Assembly: GCF_013294115.1 (NCBI RefSeq)
Contig: NZ_JABSNP010000007.1
Coordinates: 161,676 to 225,675, forward strand
Length of the DNA: 64,000 nt
Reading direction: 5' to 3'
Origin: Hymenobacter caeli
GTDB lineage: Bacteria; Bacteroidota; Bacteroidia; Cytophagales; Hymenobacteraceae
Shown: piece after piece, positions 48,135 through 56,695 of the stretch
Layout: every line of letters starts with the position of its first letter
How positions within the stretch are numbered: position 1 is the stretch's first letter
The notes under the pieces: generated by a model
Databases searched by the model: none
What the model was told of the DNA's origin: nothing
The model's input: the letters and a program-made list of their open reading frames with translations, nothing else
Made by a program: the position numbers and the translations under genes

Positions 48135-50042
48135 ATGGCAGAAGTAATCGACGATTTCGATTGGGACAACGTTGGAGCCACGGGCTTCGGCGGCAACTAC
48201 TCGGCCGACCAGCGCGCCGAGATGGAGAAAATGTACGGCGACACGCTGACGACCGTCCAGGAAGAAGAAGTAGTGAAGGGCACCGTGGTGGGCATTACCG
48301 ACCGCGACGTGATTCTGAACATCGGCTTTAAGTCGGACGGCCTCGTGTCGATTACTGAATTCCGCGACCTGCCCGACCTGAAAATCGGCGACGAGGTGGA
48401 GGTCTTCATCGAAGACCAGGAAGACGTGAACGGCCAGCTCATCCTGAGCCGCAAAAAAGCCAAAATCAAGCAGGCCTGGAAGGCCATCTACGATGCCCTC
48501 GAGCTGGACACCATCCTCGAAGGCGTGGTGAAGCGCCGCACCAAAGGCGGCCTCATCATGGAGCTCGACGGCGTAGAAGCGTTCCTGCCCGGCTCGCAAA
48601 TCGACGTGAAGCCCATCCGCGACTTCGACATCTACGTCGGCCGCCGCATGGAAGTGAAGGTGGTGAAAATCAACTCCGCGTTCGACAACGTGGTGGTCTC
48701 GCACAAGGTGCTCATCGAGAAAGACCTCGAGAAGCAGCGCGAAGCCATCCTGAACAACCTGGAGAAAGGCCAGATTCTGGAAGGCAACATCAAGAACATG
48801 ACCAACTTCGGCGTGTTCATCGACCTGGGCGGCGTCGATGGCCTGCTGCACATCACCGACATCTCGTGGGGCCGCATCGCCCACCCGAGCGAAGTGTTGC
48901 AGCTGGACCAGAAGCTGAACATCGTGGTGTTGGACTTCGACGAAGCCAAGAAGCGCATTTCGTTGGGCCTGAAGCAGCTGACGCCCCACCCGTGGGATTC
49001 GCTGCCGGCCGACCTGCAGCCCGGCTCGAAAGTGAAGGGCCGCATCGTGAACGTGGCCGATTACGGCGCGTTCATGGAAGTGGTGCCCGGCGTGGAAGGC
49101 CTCATCCACGTGTCGGAAATGAGCTGGAGCCAGCACCTGCGTAACCCGCAGGACTTCATCAAGCAGGGCGACGTGGTGGAAGCGCAGATTCTGACGCTCG
49201 ACCGCGAAGACCGCAAGATGAGCCTCGGCATCAAGCAATTGACCGAAGACCCGTGGACCCGCGGCGATTTCGGTGGCAAGTACGCCGTCGGTACCAAGCA
49301 CAACGGCCTGGTGCGTAACCTCACCAACTTCGGCCTCTTCGTGGAGCTGGAGGAAGGCGTGGACGGCCTCGTGCACGTGTCGGACCTGTCGTGGACCAAG
49401 AAAATCAAGCACCCTTCGGAGTTCGTGAAGGTGGGCGACCGCCTCGACGTGGTGGTGTTGGAGCTGGACCTGGGCGCCCGTCGCCTGGCCCTGGGCCACA
49501 AGCAGCTGGAGGAAAACCCCTGGGATACGTTCCAGACGGTGTTCACCCCCGGCTCGGTGCACCGCGCCACCATCACCGAGAAGTCAGAGCGGGGTGCCGT
49601 GTTGGAGTTGCCCTACGGCATCGAAGGCTTTGCTTACCCGAAAGGCCTGGTGAAGGAAGACGGTGGCAACGCCGAAAACGGCGAAGCCCTGGACTTCCGC
49701 GTGACCGAGTTCTCGAAGGACGACCGCCGCATCGTGCTCTCGCACACCGCCGTGTACAACCAGGCCGCGGCCGCCGAGGACGACAGCCGCAACGCCAAGT
49801 TCAAGAAAAAGCCTGGCACCAACGCCAAGGGCGAGCCCCAGGGCGAAGGCAAGATGAGCGACCTGAAGAAGCCGGCCGACGACAAGTCGACCCTCGGCGA
49901 CCTCGACGCCCTGAGCGCCCTGCGCGACCAGATGGCCGGTGCCGAGCGCAAGGCCGGCGAGCAGAAACTGAAAGACCAGGTGGCGGCCAAAACCCCCCTG
50001 GCCGGCGACGCGCCCGACAACGCTGAAATTCAGGGCGAATAG
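48135..50042 (+). CDS. rpsA: 30S ribosomal protein S1
   Basis: A 635-residue S1 protein that captures mRNA on the small subunit, important in a phylum with few Shine-Dalgarno sequences. An acidic N-terminus (AEVIDDFDWDNVGATGFGG) is followed by six S1/OB domains from about residues 40 to 545. The best conserved are GQILEGNIKNMTNFGVFIDL, GSKVKGRIVNVADYGAFMEV and GTKHNGLVRNLTNFGLFVEL. The last about 85 residues are a charged low-complexity tail. The ATG at 48135 is chosen because the preceding 11 in-frame codons lie in the leader. A strong terminator follows the stop. Confidence 0.95.
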   Translation: MAEVIDDFDWDNVGATGFGGNYSADQRAEMEKMYGDTLTTVQEEEVVKGTVVGITDRDVILNIGFKSDGLVSITEFRDLPDLKIGDEVEVFIEDQEDVNGQLILSRKKAKIKQAWKAIYDALELDTILEGVVKRRTKGGLIMELDGVEAFLPGSQIDVKPIRDFDIYVGRRMEVKVVKINSAFDNVVVSHKVLIEKDLEKQREAILNNLEKGQILEGNIKNMTNFGVFIDLGGVDGLLHITDISWGRIAHPSEVLQLDQKLNIVVLDFDEAKKRISLGLKQLTPHPWDSLPADLQPGSKVKGRIVNVADYGAFMEVVPGVEGLIHVSEMSWSQHLRNPQDFIKQGDVVEAQILTLDREDRKMSLGIKQLTEDPWTRGDFGGKYAVGTKHNGLVRNLTNFGLFVELEEGVDGLVHVSDLSWTKKIKHPSEFVKVGDRLDVVVLELDLGARRLALGHKQLEENPWDTFQTVFTPGSVHRATITEKSERGAVLELPYGIEGFAYPKGLVKEDGGNAENGEALDFRVTEFSKDDRRIVLSHTAVYNQAAAAEDDSRNAKFKKKPGTNAKGEPQGEGKMSDLKKPADDKSTLGDLDALSALRDQMAGAERKAGEQKLKDQVAAKTPLAGDAPDNAEIQGE

Positions 50043-50064
50043 CCTATGGAATAACGGCTAGAAA

Positions 50065-50097
50065 AAGCCCCGGCGCGTGCGCCGGGGCTTTTTTTGC
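50065..50097 (+). terminator. Rho-independent terminator of rpsA
   Basis: AAGCCCCGGCGC (50065-50076), loop GT, GCGCCGGGGCTT (50079-50090), followed by a run of T residues. It lies 23 bases after the rpsA stop codon. Confidence 0.9.
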
Positions 50098-50106
50098 GGG
50101 GTTTCG

Positions 50107-50137
50107 TTGCCGGGGCCGGGCGGGCTGCGTACCTTTG
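50107..50137 (+). promoter_or_regulatory. Promoter of tRNA-Cys
   Basis: TTG at 50107-50109 and TACCTTTG at 50130-50137 are separated by 20 bases, the expected layout for the Bacteroidota housekeeping sigma factor. The tRNA begins 20 bases after the -7 element. Confidence 0.75.
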
Positions 50138-50156
50138 CGCTCCCGAAAGGCCCTCT

Positions 50157-50227
50157 GGTGACGTGACCGAGCGGCTAGGTAGAGGTCTGCAAAACCTCCT
50201 ACGGCGGTTCGAATCCGCCCGTCACCT
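50157..50227 (+). tRNA. tRNA-Cys (anticodon GCA)
   Basis: A 71-base cloverleaf. The acceptor stem is GGTGACG/CGTCACC with discriminator T at 50227. The D-arm is ACC/GGT, the anticodon stem GAGGT/ACCTC has loop CTGCAAA (anticodon GCA), and the T-arm is GGCGG-TTCGAAT-CCGCC. The discriminator U73 and anticodon are the standard cysteine identity elements. CCA is not encoded (the sequence continues CTCTT). Confidence 0.95.
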
Positions 50228-50243
50228 CTTCTTTACCAAGCAG

Positions 50244-50281
50244 AAAAGCCCCGCTGGCCCCACGGCCGGTGGGGCTTTTTC
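50244..50281 (+). terminator. Terminator after tRNA-Cys
   Basis: AAAAGCCCC-GCTGGCC...GGCCGGT-GGGGCTTTTT forms a GC-rich stem ending in five Ts about 17 bases after the tRNA. Confidence 0.75.
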
Positions 50282-50325
50282 GTGCCCGTTGAGGCCCGTG
50301 ATATGATTTTAGGCGGTGTTGTGCC

Positions 50326-50333
50326 TACATTTC
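50326..50333 (+). promoter_or_regulatory. Possible -7 element upstream of cphA
   Basis: TACATTTC matches 7 of 8 bases of TAnnTTTG, 63 bases before the cphA ATG. A TTTT run at about 50307-50310 could be the -33 element. This is a weak prediction. Confidence 0.35.
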
Positions 50334-50395
50334 GTGGCTGGGCTTGTGTTTAATAGCCCACTTCCCGGAAAACGCCGTTAACCCACCTCGCGGAT

Positions 50396-53035
50396 ATGAA
50401 AATTGTTGACCTGCGCACCATGCGCGGCCCTAGCTACTGGTCGGTGAAGCATTATAAGCTCATCGTGGCCAAAGTCGATGTGAAGGAATTTGCCGGCCAA
50501 TGGTCGAGCGCGGTGGCCGGCCTGCCCGAGCGGCTGGTGGCCCTGCTGCCTGGCATCGGCCTGGCCCACCAGCCCCCGGGCGTGAGCGGGGCCGGCAGCC
50601 GCCACACCAACAAGCACCCGCCCCTGACGCTGGAGCGGTTGCACGACGGCGAGCCCCTGGGCCACGTCATCCAGCACGTGGCGCTGGAGCTGCAGCGCCT
50701 GGCGGCCATGCCCGTGTTCTGGGGCAAGTCGTACCCGGCCCGCGAAGACGGCGTGGAGTACGTGGTGTTTGCTTACCAGGAGGAGCGCGCCGGCCGCGCC
50801 GCCGCCGAAGCCGCCGTGGCCGTGGTGGGGGCCCTGTGCCGCGGCGAGGCAGTGGATTTGAAGTCCATCATCGCCGAGCTGCACGAAATTCGGGAGGAAG
50901 AATTTTTCGGGCCCAGCACCTACAGCATCGTGGCCGAGGCGGCTTCGCGCAACATTCCCTACATCCAGCTCAAGAACACGTCCATTATCCAGCTCGGCTA
51001 CGGCGTGAACCAGCGCCGCATCTGGGCCACTACTACCAGCCTTACCTCGCACGCCGGGGTGGAGGTAGCGGGCAATAAGAACCGCACCAAGGCCATGCTC
51101 GAAGACTCGGGCGTGCCCGTGCCGCGCGGCACCACGGTGTACTCGGAAAACGGGCTGCGCGATGCCATTGAGGAGCTGGGCTTCCCCATTGTGACCAAGC
51201 CGCTCGACGGCAACCACGGCAAGGGCGCCACCATCCGCATCATGAACTGGGAGGACGCCGCCGAGGGCCTCAAGGCCGCGCAGGCGTACTCGCGGGCCGT
51301 GATTGTGGAACAATTTATTGAAGGCTTCGATTTCCGGCTGCTGGTGGTAAACGGCCGGCTTATTGCCGCCGCCAAGCGCACCCCGGCCGCCGTGAAGGGC
51401 GACGGCACCAGCACCATCCAGCAGCTAATCGACAAGGTGAACGAGGACCCGCGCCGCGGCGTGGGCCACGAGAAAACCCTCACCAGCATCAAGGCCGATG
51501 CCCACACGCTGGCCCTGCTGGCCAAGCAGGGGAGGGCCCTGGACACGGTGCTGCCCGCCGGCGAGGTGCAGTTCCTGAAGAGCACGGCCAACATCAGCAC
51601 CGGCGGCACGGCCTCCGATGTGACGGACCAGATTCACCCCTACAACCTGCTGCTGGCCGAGCGTGTAGCGGGCATCGTCGGGCTCGACATCTGCGGCATC
51701 GACTTGATGGCCAACGACATTGCCGTGCCGCTCAACGAGAGCCGCGGGGCCGTAATCGAGGTGAACGCCGCCCCGGGCTTCCGCATGCACATCGACCCCA
51801 CCGAGGGCTTGCCGCGCAACGTAGCGGCCCCCGTGGTCGACATGCTGTTTCCGCCCGGCAGCACGGCCCGCATTCCCATCATCGCCATTGCGGGCACCAA
51901 CGGCAAGACCACCACCACGCGCCTCATTGCGCACTTGGTGGCCAGCATCGGCTACAAAGTGGGCTTCACGACCACCGACGGCATTTACATCCAGGGGGTG
52001 CAGCTGCAAAAGGGCGACTGCACGGGGGCCCAAAGCGCCGAGTTTGTGCTGCGCGACCCGACCGTGAACTACGCGGTGCTCGAAACGGCCCGCGGCGGCA
52101 TGCTGCGCTCGGGCCTGGGCTTCCACACCTGCGACATTGCCGTGGTGACGAACGTGGCCGCCGACCACCTGGGCCTGCGCGACATCTACACGGTGGAGGA
52201 AATGGCGGCCGTGAAGGGTGTGGTGCCCCGCACGGTGCGCAAAAACGGCTGGGCCGTGCTCAACGCCGACGACGACCTAGTGTACGGCATGGCCCGTACC
52301 TTGGAGTGCCAGGTGGCCCTGTTCAGCATGAACGAGCACAACCCGCGCATCCGCGAGCACGTGGAGGCCGGCGGCGTGGCCGCGGTGTACGAGGAAGGCT
52401 ACGTCACCATTTACCGCAACAGCTACAAGCTGCGCATCGACCGGGCCGCCGAGTTTCCGGTGACGTTTGGGGGCCGGGCGGGCTTCAACATCGAGAACAG
52501 CCTGGCGGCGGCGCTGGCTGCCCACTTGGCCGGCTTCAGCCAGGACACCATCAAGACGGCGCTGCGCACCTTCGTGCCGTCGGCCGCTAAGACGCCGGGG
52601 CGGATGAACGTCTACAAATTCCCCAAGTTTGAGGCCATCGTCGACTATGCCCACAACACGGCCGGCATCACCAAATTTGCCGAATTCATGGACGCCACCA
52701 CGGCCACCCGTAAAATCGGCGTGGTGTCGGGCCTCGGCGACCGCCGCGACGAGGACACGCTGGGCTTTGCGCGCATCGCGGGCCGCATTTTCGACGAGGT
52801 AATTTTGCGCCAGGACAGCGACCTGCGCGGCAAGTCGGCCGAGTTTCTACGCGAAATCATGACCCGGGGCCTGCGCCTCGACAAGCCCGACCTGCCCATC
52901 ACCTACATCGAAAACGAGCTGGAGGCCATCGACTACGCGCTGGCCAACGCGCCGGAAGGCTCCGTCGTGACGATGTTCACCGAGAATATCACGGCCACCA
53001 TCGCCAAGCTGGACGCTTATGAGAAGACTGTCTGA
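50396..53035 (+). CDS. cphA: Cyanophycin synthetase
   Basis: An 879-residue CphA, which polymerises aspartate and arginine into cyanophycin with ATP. The N-terminal domain (about 1-160) is followed by an ATP-grasp module that adds aspartate (about 210-470, GFPIVTKPLDGNHGKGATIR). A Mur-ligase-like module adds arginine, with its P-loop GTNGKTTTTR at 500-509, ETARGGMLRSGLGF, and VDYAHNTAGI near residue 755. The length is normal. No cyanophycinase (cphB) lies beside it in the window, although the two genes are often neighbours. The reserve would store nitrogen and carbon. It follows tRNA-Cys and converges with the coiled-coil gene. Confidence 0.95.
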   Translation: MKIVDLRTMRGPSYWSVKHYKLIVAKVDVKEFAGQWSSAVAGLPERLVALLPGIGLAHQPPGVSGAGSRHTNKHPPLTLERLHDGEPLGHVIQHVALELQRLAAMPVFWGKSYPAREDGVEYVVFAYQEERAGRAAAEAAVAVVGALCRGEAVDLKSIIAELHEIREEEFFGPSTYSIVAEAASRNIPYIQLKNTSIIQLGYGVNQRRIWATTTSLTSHAGVEVAGNKNRTKAMLEDSGVPVPRGTTVYSENGLRDAIEELGFPIVTKPLDGNHGKGATIRIMNWEDAAEGLKAAQAYSRAVIVEQFIEGFDFRLLVVNGRLIAAAKRTPAAVKGDGTSTIQQLIDKVNEDPRRGVGHEKTLTSIKADAHTLALLAKQGRALDTVLPAGEVQFLKSTANISTGGTASDVTDQIHPYNLLLAERVAGIVGLDICGIDLMANDIAVPLNESRGAVIEVNAAPGFRMHIDPTEGLPRNVAAPVVDMLFPPGSTARIPIIAIAGTNGKTTTTRLIAHLVASIGYKVGFTTTDGIYIQGVQLQKGDCTGAQSAEFVLRDPTVNYAVLETARGGMLRSGLGFHTCDIAVVTNVAADHLGLRDIYTVEEMAAVKGVVPRTVRKNGWAVLNADDDLVYGMARTLECQVALFSMNEHNPRIREHVEAGGVAAVYEEGYVTIYRNSYKLRIDRAAEFPVTFGGRAGFNIENSLAAALAAHLAGFSQDTIKTALRTFVPSAAKTPGRMNVYKFPKFEAIVDYAHNTAGITKFAEFMDATTATRKIGVVSGLGDRRDEDTLGFARIAGRIFDEVILRQDSDLRGKSAEFLREIMTRGLRLDKPDLPITYIENELEAIDYALANAPEGSVVTMFTENITATIAKLDAYEKTV

Positions 53036-53036
53036 A

Positions 53037-53237
53037 CCGCAGATTAAGCAGATTTAACGGATAAGAACGGATTGTAATGGCCTTTGTGTAACCGGTAGGT
53101 GGCCGACGGCCCCCCAATCAAGCGGTATTAAATTCGAAAAGCCAACAGAAAAGGCCACTCGTCGAGTGGCCTTTTCTGTTGACAAATAAGGGGCAATTAC
53201 AATCCGTTCTTATCCGTTAAATCCACTTAATCCGCGG
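53037..53237. repeat. 42-base inverted repeat surrounding a terminator palindrome
   Basis: The left arm 53037-53078 (CCGCAGATTAAGCAGATTTA...) and right arm 53196-53237 match as inverse complements with three mismatches. The left arm starts just after the cphA stop codon and the right arm ends immediately before the stop of the coiled-coil gene. The enclosed palindrome at 53143-53181 lies roughly central. Confidence 0.85.
53143..53181. terminator. Bidirectional terminator, 19-bp perfect stem
   Basis: CAACAGAAAAGGCCACTCG (53143-53161) and CGAGTGGCCTTTTCTGTTG (53163-53181) pair perfectly over a one-base centre. It can terminate cphA on the plus strand and the coiled-coil gene on the minus strand. 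Confidence 0.75.
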
Positions 53238-53239
53238 TC

Positions 53240-54190
53240 CTACTTGAGGGTAAACGTGGTCTTGCCCATCAGGGCCCCGCCTTCGTACAGCTCCACCGTG
53301 TGGATGCCCTTCTTGTACTCCGCGCCTTTGGCGTAGGTGAATTCTACGGCCTGGTGGCTGTTGTCGTACACCACGTCTTGCTTCTGGGTGTAGAACGATT
53401 CCTGGCCATCGACGGTGAAGGTGCCGCCGCCCGTGCTCAGGTTGTAGAGGGCCGCGCCGTCGGGCTCCAGGATGCGCATGAAGATGGACTTGGCGTCTTT
53501 GGGCGACACATCGTTGCGGGCCAGCTTAAAGGTCACCTTCACTTTTTCCACGCGCTTGGCCTTGAACTCCTCTTTGTCGTCGTCCTTCTCTTTGTTTTTC
53601 TTGGTGATGATGGCCACCTTGATGTTGTCGGCCTGGAGGCGTGAGGCCACCGTCACCTTGGCGGACAGGTCCTGATTGGTCTTTGAAATGGTGCTGATGG
53701 TGTCGGTCAGCTTGTTTTGCCGCTCCTTTAGCGTCGTGGTTTCGGTGTAAAGCGTCTCGTTGTCTTTCTTGAGCTGGGCAATTTCCTCGTCGCGCTTTTT
53801 CAGCTGGCCTTCCAAGTTCGTGGCCCGCGTCTTATACTGCTTCTGCATGGCCAGCGAGAAGCTGCCAGCCTTAAACGAGCGCAGCCGGAGCAGGTCGGCG
53901 TTGACGCTGGCAATGCGCGATTGCAGCGAATCGTTGCTCTGGCCCAGCTTCTGCAGCTCCTGGCTCTGGCGCTCAAAATCGGCCTTGATGGTCTCGTACT
54001 CTTTGATTTGCTCTTGCAGCTTGGTATCCTTGGCCTGCACGTCGGTCGTTAGCTGCTCGTTCTTGTCCTGCTCCTGGCTGCGCAGGTACAGCAGCACGCC
54101 GTTGATGCCCAGCAGCACAAGCACGAGGGCTACCCAGAGGTAAACGCGGCTGTTGTTTTTGCGGGGTTCGGTGGGGTTGTTGGGATTCAT
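53240..54190 (-). CDS. Membrane-anchored coiled-coil protein of unknown function
   Basis: A 316-residue protein. A single N-terminal membrane span (VYLWVALVLVLLGINGVLLY, about 16-35) is followed by a long coiled coil from about 36 to 185, with heptad-like Leu/Gln/Lys/Glu content (LQEQIKEYETIKADFERQSQ, AQLKKDNETLYTETTTLKER). A C-terminal beta-rich globular domain (about 205-316) begins KVKVTFKLARNDVSPKDAKS and ends KKGIHTVELYEGGALMGKTT. The ATG at 54190 is used, since the upstream frame is shadow. Conserved Bacteroidota genes of this shape have no known role. A partial minus-strand promoter (TACATTTA with a TTG 18 bases upstream) is at 54255-54283. Confidence 0.8.
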   Translation of the reverse strand: MNPNNPTEPRKNNSRVYLWVALVLVLLGINGVLLYLRSQEQDKNEQLTTDVQAKDTKLQEQIKEYETIKADFERQSQELQKLGQSNDSLQSRIASVNADLLRLRSFKAGSFSLAMQKQYKTRATNLEGQLKKRDEEIAQLKKDNETLYTETTTLKERQNKLTDTISTISKTNQDLSAKVTVASRLQADNIKVAIITKKNKEKDDDKEEFKAKRVEKVKVTFKLARNDVSPKDAKSIFMRILEPDGAALYNLSTGGGTFTVDGQESFYTQKQDVVYDNSHQAVEFTYAKGAEYKKGIHTVELYEGGALMGKTTFTLK

Positions 54191-54304
54191 ACAGGGTGGG
54201 GTTAAGCGAAAAAAAGGTGGGCGAAATGCGAACCGCCCGCGCAGGCGGGCGGCGTAAATGTAGCGGCTGGCGGCGTTTGCCAAAACCGGACCGTCCGGGC
54301 TGTA

Positions 54305-54312
54305 TACTTTTG
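54305..54312 (+). promoter_or_regulatory. -7 element directly ahead of the TPMT-like gene
   Basis: TACTTTTG matches TAnnTTTG exactly and lies only four bases before the GTG start at 54317. The transcription start would coincide with the start codon, implying a leaderless message. The nearest upstream TTTG (54276-54279) is 25 bases away, longer than usual. Confidence 0.5.
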
Positions 54313-54316
54313 TCGG

Positions 54317-54925
54317 GTGAAAACGGTTTCCTCTGCCCTGGACGCCGCCTACTGGCGGCAGCGCTACGCCACCGGCCGCGACGGCTGGGACGCCGGGGCC
54401 CCCACGCCCCCGCTGCGGGCCTACTTCGACCAGCTCGGGCCGGCCGCGCAGCCGCGCATCCTCATCCCCGGGGTGGGTCGCGGGTACGAGGCCGAGTACC
54501 TGCACCGGGCCGGCTTCCGGCAGGTGTTCGTGGCCGACTTTGCGCCCGAGGCCCTGGGGGCCCTGGCCGCGCGGGTGCCCGATTTTCCGGCCGCGCACCT
54601 GCTGCCGGCCGATTTCTTTGGGCTCTCCAACGACCCGCCCTACGATTTAATTGTGGAGCAAACCTTCTTCTGCGCCCTGGCCCCCGCCCAGCGGCCCGCC
54701 TACGCCCGGCAGTGCGCCCGCCTGCTGCGCCCCGGCGGCACCCTCGCGGGCCTGCTCTTCGACACCGCCTTTGCCGGGGCCACCGAGCCGCCCTTCGGCG
54801 GCACCGCCGCCGAATACCGGGCGTACTTCGCGCCGTACTTCACGTTTCAGCATTTTGCCCCGGCCACCAACTCGCTCCGGCCCCGGCAGGGCAAGGAGCT
54901 ATTCATCTGCCTCAAAAAGAACTGA
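54317..54925 (+). CDS. Thiopurine methyltransferase-like SAM-dependent methyltransferase
   Basis: A 202-residue class I methyltransferase of the TPMT family. The AdoMet motif I is ILIPGVGRGYEAEYLHRAGF, with VADFAPEAL as the acidic strand and YDLIVEQTFFCAL as motif IV. The opening YWRQRYATGRDGWDAGAPTP is characteristic (the 'W...F..G..GWD.G..sP' block). The family methylates S, Se or Te nucleophiles; the substrate is unknown. The only suitable start is the GTG at 54317. It is followed after seven bases by kdsA, so the two form one operon. Confidence 0.85.
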   Translation: MKTVSSALDAAYWRQRYATGRDGWDAGAPTPPLRAYFDQLGPAAQPRILIPGVGRGYEAEYLHRAGFRQVFVADFAPEALGALAARVPDFPAAHLLPADFFGLSNDPPYDLIVEQTFFCALAPAQRPAYARQCARLLRPGGTLAGLLFDTAFAGATEPPFGGTAAEYRAYFAPYFTFQHFAPATNSLRPRQGKELFICLKKN

Positions 54926-54932
54926 TTATCGC

Positions 54933-55790
54933 ATGATTAACGCCCTCGCCAACGCCCTTCCGCATTTCCGCCACACCCAGTCGGGCCAATTTTTTCTAAT
55001 GGCGGGGCCCTGCGTCATCGAAGGCGAAGACATGGCCCTGCGCATCGCCGAGCGCATCAAGCATATTACCGACAAGCTCCAGATTCCCTACATCTTCAAG
55101 GGCTCGTACCGCAAGGCCAACCGCTCGCGGCTTGACTCGTTCACCGGCATCGGCGACGAAAAGGCCCTGCGCATCCTGCAAAAAGTGGGGCGCGAAATCG
55201 GCGTGCCCACCGTCACCGACATCCACGAATCGGCCGAGGCGGCCCTGGCGGCGGAGTACGTCGACGTGCTGCAAATCCCGGCCTTCTTGTGCCGGCAGAC
55301 CGACCTGCTCATCGCGGCGGCGAACACCGGCAAAGTCGTCAACATCAAAAAAGGCCAGTTCCTGAGCGGCGAGGCCATGAAATTTGCCGTCGATAAGGTG
55401 CGCGAGTCGGGCAACCCGCACGTCATCCTTACCGAGCGGGGCAACTCGTTCGGCTACTCCGAGCTGGTGGTGGACTACCGCAACCTGCCGGCCATGCAGC
55501 GTTTCGGCGTGCCGGTGGTGATGGACGTGACCCATTCGCTGCAAAAGCCCAACCAGCACAGCGGCGTCACCGGCGGCCAGCCGGCCCTCATCGAAACCAT
55601 TGCCAAGGCCGCCATCGCCGTGGGGGCCGACGGTTTGTTCATCGAAACCCACCCCACGCCCGAAACCGCCCTGTCCGACGGGGCCAATATGCTGCCCCTG
55701 GACCAGCTGGAAGGCCTGTTGCAGCGCCTCACGCGGGTGCGCGACGCCGTGCGGCCGACGGGCGAAATCGAAACCAATCGGCTGCCTTAG
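54933..55790 (+). CDS. kdsA: 3-deoxy-8-phosphooctulonate synthase
   Basis: A 285-residue KdsA that condenses phosphoenolpyruvate with arabinose-5-phosphate to KDO-8-phosphate for lipopolysaccharide core synthesis. Key stretches are LMAGPCVIEGEDMALRIAE, the phosphate-binding FKGSYRKANRSRLDSFTGIG, the LQIPAFLCRQTDLLIAAANT strand, DVTHSLQKPNQHSGVTGGQP and ADGLFIETHPTPETALSDG. The length is slightly above the E. coli enzyme. The ATG at 54933 follows the TPMT-like stop by seven bases. The frame open upstream is shadow. Confidence 0.95.
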   Translation: MINALANALPHFRHTQSGQFFLMAGPCVIEGEDMALRIAERIKHITDKLQIPYIFKGSYRKANRSRLDSFTGIGDEKALRILQKVGREIGVPTVTDIHESAEAALAAEYVDVLQIPAFLCRQTDLLIAAANTGKVVNIKKGQFLSGEAMKFAVDKVRESGNPHVILTERGNSFGYSELVVDYRNLPAMQRFGVPVVMDVTHSLQKPNQHSGVTGGQPALIETIAKAAIAVGADGLFIETHPTPETALSDGANMLPLDQLEGLLQRLTRVRDAVRPTGEIETNRLP

Positions 55791-55805
55791 CGCCCCGGCC
55801 GCGGC

Positions 55806-56609
55806 TCAAATCCAGCCGTCGTGCGGGCCATCCAGGCGCAACGCGAAGTGCTGCCGGGGCTGCCCGCGCCGAAAAAATACCAGCCCAACGTAGAACAAGT
55901 CCACGGTTACCGTTACCTTGGGGTGGGCCTGGATGGCGGCCCACGCTTCCTCCATCTCGGCCGACCAGTGGATGTCGTCGAACACGAACACCGATTCGTC
56001 GGTGCGGTGGGCCAGGCACTGCGCGAAGTAGCGCAGCGTGGGTTCGCGGCGGTGGTTTCCGTCGAAGAACACGAAGTCGGCCGGGGCCCCCAGCACGGCC
56101 AGGGCGGGCCCCAGGGTGGCGTCGAGGTTGCCTTCCACCACTTCCACGTTCGGCAGCCGTAGCGCGGCGAAGGTGGCGCGGGCGGCGGCGGCCACGTTGG
56201 GGCAGCCCTCGAACGTGATGACGCGGCGGCGCGAGTCGGCCGCGGCCAGGTAGGCGGTGGTGAGGCCCAGCGAGGTGCCCAGCTCCAGCACGGTGACCGG
56301 CCGGAAGCGGTTCACGAGCCGGAACAGCAGCTGCGCCAGGCGCGGCGGCTTGGCGGCGGTGCGGGCAATGGCGGACACGCGGCGCACCCGCCCCGCGCCG
56401 GTGTGCGAGCCGGCCCCCAGGTCCGTGACGCTCAAGCGGGCCGTACTTTTTAACAGGGCCCGCCGCTGCGCCTCGATGGGCGCGAAGGCCGCAAATTCCC
56501 CGTCGTGGCAGATGACCGTGGTGTAAAGGTCGTACACGAACGGCGAGTGCAGGCCGTGGGCGTTGCCGGCGTGCAGCCGGAAGCGCAGGTAAGCAAGAAG
56601 TTGAAACAA
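55806..56609 (-). CDS. Class I SAM-dependent methyltransferase
   Basis: A 267-residue O-methyltransferase-like protein. An N-terminal helical region (FQLLAYLRFRLHAGNAHGLHSPFVYDLY) matches a Bacteroidota methyltransferase family. The AdoMet motif I is VTVLELGTSLGLTTAYLAA, motif II is VITFEGCP, and FVFFDGNHRREPTLRYF with VFVFDDIHWSAEMEEAW corresponds to the catalytic/metal region. The only start before the conserved block is a TTG at 56609, with an in-frame stop three codons upstream. An inverted repeat abuts it five bases away, possibly having displaced the original upstream region. It converges with kdsA. Confidence 0.82.
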   Translation of the reverse strand: MFQLLAYLRFRLHAGNAHGLHSPFVYDLYTTVICHDGEFAAFAPIEAQRRALLKSTARLSVTDLGAGSHTGAGRVRRVSAIARTAAKPPRLAQLLFRLVNRFRPVTVLELGTSLGLTTAYLAAADSRRRVITFEGCPNVAAAARATFAALRLPNVEVVEGNLDATLGPALAVLGAPADFVFFDGNHRREPTLRYFAQCLAHRTDESVFVFDDIHWSAEMEEAWAAIQAHPKVTVTVDLFYVGLVFFRRGQPRQHFALRLDGPHDGWI

Positions 56610-56614
56610 GTAGC

Positions 56615-56687
56615 TGTCAGTTGCTCGTTGTCAGTTGTTAGCCAGGGCTTTAGTGAAAAGCTAACAACTGACAACGAGCAACTGACA
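56615..56687. repeat. Perfect 27-bp inverted repeat upstream of the methyltransferase
   Basis: TGTCAGTTGCTCGTTGTCAG... (56615-56641) and its exact complement at 56661-56687 surround 19 bases. The element fills the whole 86-base gap between apaG and the methyltransferase gene, which are both on the minus strand. Confidence 0.85.
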
Positions 56688-56695
56688 ACCAAAAA

